The notes under the pieces were generated by a model. It saw only the letters and a program-made list of their open reading frames with translations. It searched no databases and was not told the origin of the DNA. The translations under genes were made by a program, and so were the position numbers. Of a stretch of DNA of 64,000 nt, positions 60,134-64,000 are shown piece by piece; within the stretch, counting starts at the first letter, position 1, and each line of letters begins with the position of its first letter. Origin of the DNA: Verrucomicrobiota bacterium (lineage in GTDB: Bacteria > Verrucomicrobiota > Verrucomicrobiia > Limisphaerales > JAEYXS01); the NCBI GenBank assembly GCA_023431185.1, contig JAEYXS010000047.1, forward strand, positions 1 through 64,000, read 5' to 3'.

Positions 60134-61348
60134 ATGTCCACCATCGCCGTTCTGGGAACATTTGACACCAAAGGGGAAGAGCATGCCTTTGTGGCGCAAC
60201 AAATCCTTCGCCAAGGTCATCAACCGCTGCTCATCAATGTCGGCGCGCTTGAAACCTCGCAGATCAAGGCAGATATCTCGTGTGAAGAAGTCGCCGCGGC
60301 GGCGGGCGTAGATCTCAATGTCCTGAAAACGCGCAAGGATCGCGGTGAAACGGTGGCGGCGATGGCAAAGGCGGCAGCCGTGGTGCTGGAGAAGTTGGTG
60401 GCCGAAAAAAAAATCGCGGGCGTCATCTCGCTGGGCGGTGGCGGTGGGACGGCTATCGGCACGGCAGCGATGCGGGCTTTGCCCATCGGGTTTCCGAAGC
60501 TGATGGTGTCCACGCTCGCCAGCGGCAACACGGCGCAATACGTCGGCTCGAAGGACATCGTGATGTTCCCGAGCATCGTAGATGTCGCGGGGCTCAATCG
60601 CATCTCGCGCCAGATTCTGACCCGTGCGGCCGGAGCCATCTGCGGGATGGTGAGCGCTGTGCCGCCCAAGTCCGAGGACAAGCCCATCATCGTGGCGAGT
60701 ATGTTCGGCAACACGACCATCGCGGTGAACCATGCGAAGGGGATTCTGGAAGCGGCCGGTTATGAAGTGCTCGTCTTCCACGCCACGGGCACCGGCGGGC
60801 GCACCATGGAATCGCTCATCGAATCCGGCATGGTCAGCGGCGTGCTGGACATCACCACGACGGAATGGGCGGATGAAGTGGCGGGTGGTTTTCTCAGCGC
60901 CGGACCTGCACGCCTGGAAGCCGCGGCGCGCAACGGTGTGCCGGCCATCGTCGCACCCGGCTGCCTGGATATGGTGAACTTCCACGGACCTGAAAGTGTG
61001 CCGGCCAAATACCAAGGGCGTAAGTTCTACCAGCACAATCCGCAGGTGACCTTGATGCGGACGAATGTGGAGGAGAACCGGACCATGGGCCGGATGATTG
61101 CGGACCGGTTGAACCTATCCACGGGGCCTATCACCGTGCTGCTGCCGCAGAAGGGCTTCAGCGTCATCGCGGCACCGGGCGGTGCCTTTCACGACCCGGC
61201 GGCAGATGAAGCGTTCATACAGGAACTTAAAAAGCATCTGCGCAAGGACATCACGGTCATCGACATGGATTGCGTGGTAAATGACAAGGAATTCGCCGAG
61301 CGTTGTGCGCGGACGCTGCTGGCGCAGATTGCACCAATGAAGGGATGA
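60134..61348 (+). CDS. Tm-1-like (UPF0261) ATP-binding protein
   Basis: 404 aa. N-terminal half: TIAVLGTFDTKGEEHAFVAQ and GVISLGGGGGTAIGTAAMRA; central AAGAICGMVSAVPP; C-terminal half: GRTMESLIESGMVSG, DITTTEWADEVAGG, PGCLDMVNFHGP and TVLLPQKGFSVIAAPGGAFH. This matches the UPF0261 family, which includes the tomato Tm-1 N-terminal domain. Metabolic role unknown. Downstream of the GntP permease in the same direction, so perhaps one transcript for sugar-acid metabolism. Confidence 0.92.
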   Translation: MSTIAVLGTFDTKGEEHAFVAQQILRQGHQPLLINVGALETSQIKADISCEEVAAAAGVDLNVLKTRKDRGETVAAMAKAAAVVLEKLVAEKKIAGVISLGGGGGTAIGTAAMRALPIGFPKLMVSTLASGNTAQYVGSKDIVMFPSIVDVAGLNRISRQILTRAAGAICGMVSAVPPKSEDKPIIVASMFGNTTIAVNHAKGILEAAGYEVLVFHATGTGGRTMESLIESGMVSGVLDITTTEWADEVAGGFLSAGPARLEAAARNGVPAIVAPGCLDMVNFHGPESVPAKYQGRKFYQHNPQVTLMRTNVEENRTMGRMIADRLNLSTGPITVLLPQKGFSVIAAPGGAFHDPAADEAFIQELKKHLRKDITVIDMDCVVNDKEFAERCARTLLAQIAPMKG

Positions 61349-61377
61349 AAAAGGCGCGCAAATTTATCACGCGCCTT
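61347..61377 (-). terminator. Terminator of the ThuA gene
   Basis: On the reverse strand AAGGCGCG, loop of 11, CGCGCCTT is followed by TTT, 38 bases after the ThuA stop. It overlaps the stop codon of the convergent UPF0261 gene. Confidence 0.7.
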
Positions 61378-61414
61378 GAATTGATTGCCGTCCTGCGCTC
61401 AGCAGAGCGTCGGT

Positions 61415-62305
61415 TTATTTCACATCTGGGCGAAGGCTGACTTTATCCACGGTGGGGAAATCCCGGCCCACAGGGATGGTCACTTTGCCCGTGGCGGCCC
61501 ATTCGGTGCCACGCTGGAACGTGACGATGAAGCCCACACATTCCATGGCGATTTTGCCTTCTGGCCGCGCATGGCCGAGCGTCGTGTGGAAGACGCGACC
61601 TTTATTCCAGTTCAATACCATGAGCATGGGTTCGTGCTTGCCGGAGCCGCCTTTTTGCGGATCGGCGAAGGCGGTGGCGAGCACCGTCATATTCTCAGCA
61701 GGGCCGCGCAGACGGTCATAGAGTTCGTCCTTGGCGTGCAGCCACTTGGCCGGGATGCCTTTCATGATGGGATGACCGGCATCGCGGGTCTCCACCACGA
61801 ATTCATGCTGCGCCCCATGACTGCCACCGCGACCGGGTGCGAGATCCTTGATGATCTTGCCTTCCCAATAGTTCACGTACGGCCCGCTCTTTTCCGTGCG
61901 CCCGCCCCAACCGCCCACCCCAATCATCTCGTTGTAAGCTTTCCATTCAGGAAAGGAATTGTTCGCCGCGTGAACGGACACAAAACCACCGCCATTCTTC
62001 ACAAACGCTTCGAAAGCCGCTTTGGTGGCATCCGACCACGGGTCACCATTGTAGTTGGAGACGACGACGTCGTATTTGCTGAAGTCGGGTTTGAACTGCG
62101 ACATGTCGCCTTTCGCGGGCGGCGTGGTGGCGGTCTCCACGGTGAACTTGCCGGTGTCTTCGAGCAGCTTCTTAAGCCAGGGCGTGGTACCTTTCCAATC
62201 ATGATTGTTCTGGCCATCGACGATAAGGACCTTGATGGGTGCGGCCGCCGTGGCCGAAGCCAGCGTGACGACGATGAGGGCAAGCGTGAGCAGCAGTTTT
62301 TTCAT
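61415..62305 (-). CDS. Secreted ThuA-domain protein
   Basis: 296 aa from ATG 62305 (MKKLLLTLALIVVTLASATA), with signal peptide. The ThuA fold, a glutamine-amidotransferase-like domain for sugar (trehalose-type) handling, is shown by APIKVLIVDGQNNHDWKGTT, YDVVVSNYNGDPWSDATKAA, NGGGFVSVHAANNSFPEWKA, and AWGGRTEKSGPYVNYWEG-like core, ending with GRVFHTTLGHARPEGK. The open frame to 62392 is not part of the gene. Common in sugar-oxidising operons of PVC bacteria; substrate unknown. Confidence 0.9.
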   Translation of the reverse strand: MKKLLLTLALIVVTLASATAAAPIKVLIVDGQNNHDWKGTTPWLKKLLEDTGKFTVETATTPPAKGDMSQFKPDFSKYDVVVSNYNGDPWSDATKAAFEAFVKNGGGFVSVHAANNSFPEWKAYNEMIGVGGWGGRTEKSGPYVNYWEGKIIKDLAPGRGGSHGAQHEFVVETRDAGHPIMKGIPAKWLHAKDELYDRLRGPAENMTVLATAFADPQKGGSGKHEPMLMVLNWNKGRVFHTTLGHARPEGKIAMECVGFIVTFQRGTEWAATGKVTIPVGRDFPTVDKVSLRPDVK

Positions 62306-62569
62306 GGTGAACGCGTGGAAGAATAAGCGATGCGGAGGGAAAGTCGAGCGCGAGTATGGCGCAGTTTGATGATCCACATGCCGCCAGAGCAAGGTACGCC
62401 CCGCCGACTGCCGACCGGCGACACGGCAGATTGGGAACCAAGAAAATCCCGATTAATCTTATAGGCGACTTTACCCATGCGACTGCTGCGGATCAGAAAC
62501 AGAAATCCGTCAGCATTATTTCTCGTTTGAAAAACCTCCCTGGTTTGCGTTTCAATCAACGCAGCCAAG
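62306..62569. other. Divergent intergenic region before radC
   Basis: About 260 bases without a gene. No confident promoter, riboswitch or terminator seen. Confidence 0.5.
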
Positions 62570-63280
62570 ATGAACACGCCCCTTCGCATCAAAGACCTGC
62601 CAGATACTGAACGGCCACGTGAACGCATGGTGCTGCACGGGGCGGAAGCATTGCGCACTGCCGAGCTCATCGCCATCCTGTTGCGCACGGGCATGAAGGG
62701 CCAGTCTGCGATCCAGATCGCGGAACAGATGGTGCAGCGGTTTGGCTCGCTCAACCGCCTGGCGCTGGCTTCCGTGGAAGAATTGAAACAAGTGAAGGGT
62801 GTGGGCCGCGACAAGGCCATCGCGCTCAAGGCCGCTTTCACCCTGGCGCAACGCATGGCCAAGGAACTGCAATACGAGTCCCCGGTGCTGGACAATCCGG
62901 ACAGCATCGCGAATCTCCTGCGCGAAGAGAACCGGATGTATGAGGTGGAGCATTTTCAGATCCTGCTCCTGAACACGCGCCGCAAACTCATTCGCGTGGA
63001 GCAGATATCCCAGGGCACTTTGGATACTTTGCTCGTCCATCCGCGTGAGGTCTTCAAGCTGGCCATCACTGCGAACGCCTCGGCCATCGTCCTCGTACAC
63101 AATCATCCCAGCGGTGACCCCACGCCTTCCGATGCCGACATCCGCGTGACCCGCGATCTCATCCGCGCCGGGCAACTGTTGAAGATCGATGTACTCGACC
63201 ACGTCATCCTCGGCAAACGCACCGCCGAACGGAGCCGGGATTATGTGTCATTGCGCGAGCTGGGGCATTTCTACGTGTGA
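62570..63280 (+). CDS. radC: RadC-family JAB-domain protein
   Basis: 236 aa. N-terminal UPF0758/HhH region (LPDTERPRERMVLHGAEALR, KGVGRDKAIALKAAFTLAQR) and a C-terminal JAB1/MPN domain with the HxH-x7-D metal motif (VLVHNHPSGDPTPSDADI). Start ATG 62570. Family annotated as DNA repair, but its true function is disputed; JAB domains are metalloproteases or isopeptidases. Upstream of lpxA by 79 bases. Confidence 0.93.
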   Translation: MNTPLRIKDLPDTERPRERMVLHGAEALRTAELIAILLRTGMKGQSAIQIAEQMVQRFGSLNRLALASVEELKQVKGVGRDKAIALKAAFTLAQRMAKELQYESPVLDNPDSIANLLREENRMYEVEHFQILLLNTRRKLIRVEQISQGTLDTLLVHPREVFKLAITANASAIVLVHNHPSGDPTPSDADIRVTRDLIRAGQLLKIDVLDHVILGKRTAERSRDYVSLRELGHFYV

Positions 63281-63359
63281 ACCGGTCAGTGGGGATTTCG
63301 TCATTGGCATTGCAATCCCGACCGCTCTCCCTTAAGCAGTTCGGAACTCGATCGCAGAC

Positions 63360-64000
63360 ATGATCCATCCGACCGCCATCATCGATCCGAAAGCCGAGCT
63401 GGACCCCAGTGTTCAAGTCGGACCGTATGCGGTCATCGATGGTGGAGTGAAGCTGGGAGCCAACTGCAAGATCGGCCCATACGTGCATCTGACCGGGGAG
63501 ACCACGATCGGCGCGGGGAACACCTTTCACACGGGATGCGTGATCGGCGACGAACCACAGGACTTAAAGTATAAGGGCGAGCCCACGCGCTTGCGCATCG
63601 GCGATGGCAACGTCTTCCGGGAGCATGCCAATGTGCATCGTTCCAACAAGATGGAAGAGGATACGGTCATCGGGTCCAACAATTTCCTGATGGCCAACAG
63701 CCATATCGGCCACAATGTGGTACTGGGCAATCATATCATTGTGGCCAACGGCGTTTTAATCGCCGGTCATGCGATTATCGGCGATCGCGTATTCCTGTCA
63801 GGGAACAGCTTGGTGCATCAATTCGTGCGCATCGGCACGCTGGCGTTGATGCAAGGTGGCTCGGCCATCAGCAAAGATTTGCCGCCCTATTGCATCGCCC
63901 GGGGTGATAATGGCATCTGCGGCCTAAATATCGTCGGTTTGCGCCGGAACGGTTTTACCGCCGAAGAACGCCTCCAATTGAAGCAAGCTTACCATACGCT
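63360..64000 (+). CDS. lpxA: UDP-N-acetylglucosamine acyltransferase, cut by window end
   Basis: Only the first 213 codons are in the window (family length about 260). First enzyme of lipid A synthesis, transferring a hydroxyacyl chain from ACP to the 3-OH of UDP-GlcNAc. Left-handed beta-helix hexapeptide repeats: MIHPTAIIDPKAELDPSVQV, GAGNTFHTGCVIGDEPQD, MANSHIGHNVVLGNHIIV (catalytic His region), and the C-terminal GLNIVGLRRNGFTAEER helical start. No stop within the window, so the 3' end lies beyond 64000. Confidence 0.95.
   Translation, partial: MIHPTAIIDPKAELDPSVQVGPYAVIDGGVKLGANCKIGPYVHLTGETTIGAGNTFHTGCVIGDEPQDLKYKGEPTRLRIGDGNVFREHANVHRSNKMEEDTVIGSNNFLMANSHIGHNVVLGNHIIVANGVLIAGHAIIGDRVFLSGNSLVHQFVRIGTLALMQGGSAISKDLPPYCIARGDNGICGLNIVGLRRNGFTAEERLQLKQAYHT

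Noticed and set aside
1..64000. tRNA or rRNA genes
   Set aside because: No cloverleaf-like TTC-arm/anticodon pattern or rRNA conserved segment was noticed in the gaps; a covariance search (tRNAscan-SE, Infernal) could not be run.

Overview
The window (about 58-60% GC by eye, genes on both strands) looks like the chromosome of a Gram-negative PVC bacterium, most likely a Verrucomicrobiota member near the Pedosphaera/Limisphaera group. The basis is: lipopolysaccharide genes (lpxA, kdsB, gmhB, heptose kinase); paired twin-arginine Gfo/Idh/MocA oxidoreductases beside a TIM-barrel sugar isomerase; a DUF6797-type secreted protein, ThuA and sialidase; an ECF sigma factor next to a Ser/Thr kinase; and many palindromic intergenic repeats. 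This is inference from gene content, not from a marker phylogeny.

Layout. 1-4.3 kb: small hypothetical genes, a cytochrome P460-like lipoprotein, a membrane protein and DUF3024, followed by two gene-free stretches packed with hairpins (3.3-4.0 and 4.3-5.1 kb). 5.1-7.7 kb: pgk-tpiA-secG. 7.9-11.9 kb: signalling block (cNMP-binding protein, PocR-AraC regulator, REC-PAS histidine kinase, NarL-type regulator). 12.3-18.2 kb: exported sugar-processing proteins (isomerase, two oxidoreductases, esterase). 18.4-27 kb: orphan antitoxin-like gene, nucleotide-sugar epimerase, gcvP, yaeQ, copA, miaE. 27-31.2 kb: moxR - DUF58 - transglutaminase operon. 31.7-36.6 kb: DnaJ-WD40 protein, DeoR regulator divergent from a fused rhamnulose-1-phosphate aldolase/dehydrogenase. 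36.7-43.1 kb: cutA, an ABC ATPase, kdsB, gmhB, heptose kinase, thiG. 43.2-46.9 kb: a lower-GC accessory islet with small unknown genes and gene fragments. 47-51.1 kb: icd, a lipoprotein, an NHL-repeat protein, ECF sigma factor. 51.3-64 kb: Ser/Thr kinase with glycine-rich five-residue repeats, DUF6797 protein, DUF6941 protein, degenerate methyltransferase, sialidase, GntP permease, Tm-1-like/UPF0261 protein, ThuA, radC, and lpxA cut by the window end.

Genes acting together: pgk/tpiA feed lower glycolysis; kdsB, gmhB, the heptose kinase and lpxA build lipid A and inner core; moxR-DUF58-transglutaminase is a standard envelope-associated trio; the sensor kinase and NarL-type regulator overlap and form one two-component pair; the DeoR regulator probably controls the rhamnose gene across a promoter with an 11-bp tandem repeat.

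The most unusual signal is in the non-coding DNA. Several families of palindromes occur as inverted pairs (REPIN-like), and copies differ by paired, stem-preserving substitutions. One such palindrome lies in frame inside copA. Other points: a PFPG-type tandem tail on SecG, a five-residue glycine repeat domain in the kinase, and broken duplicates in the 43-46 kb islet. No rRNA, tRNA, CRISPR array or complete transposase gene was seen.
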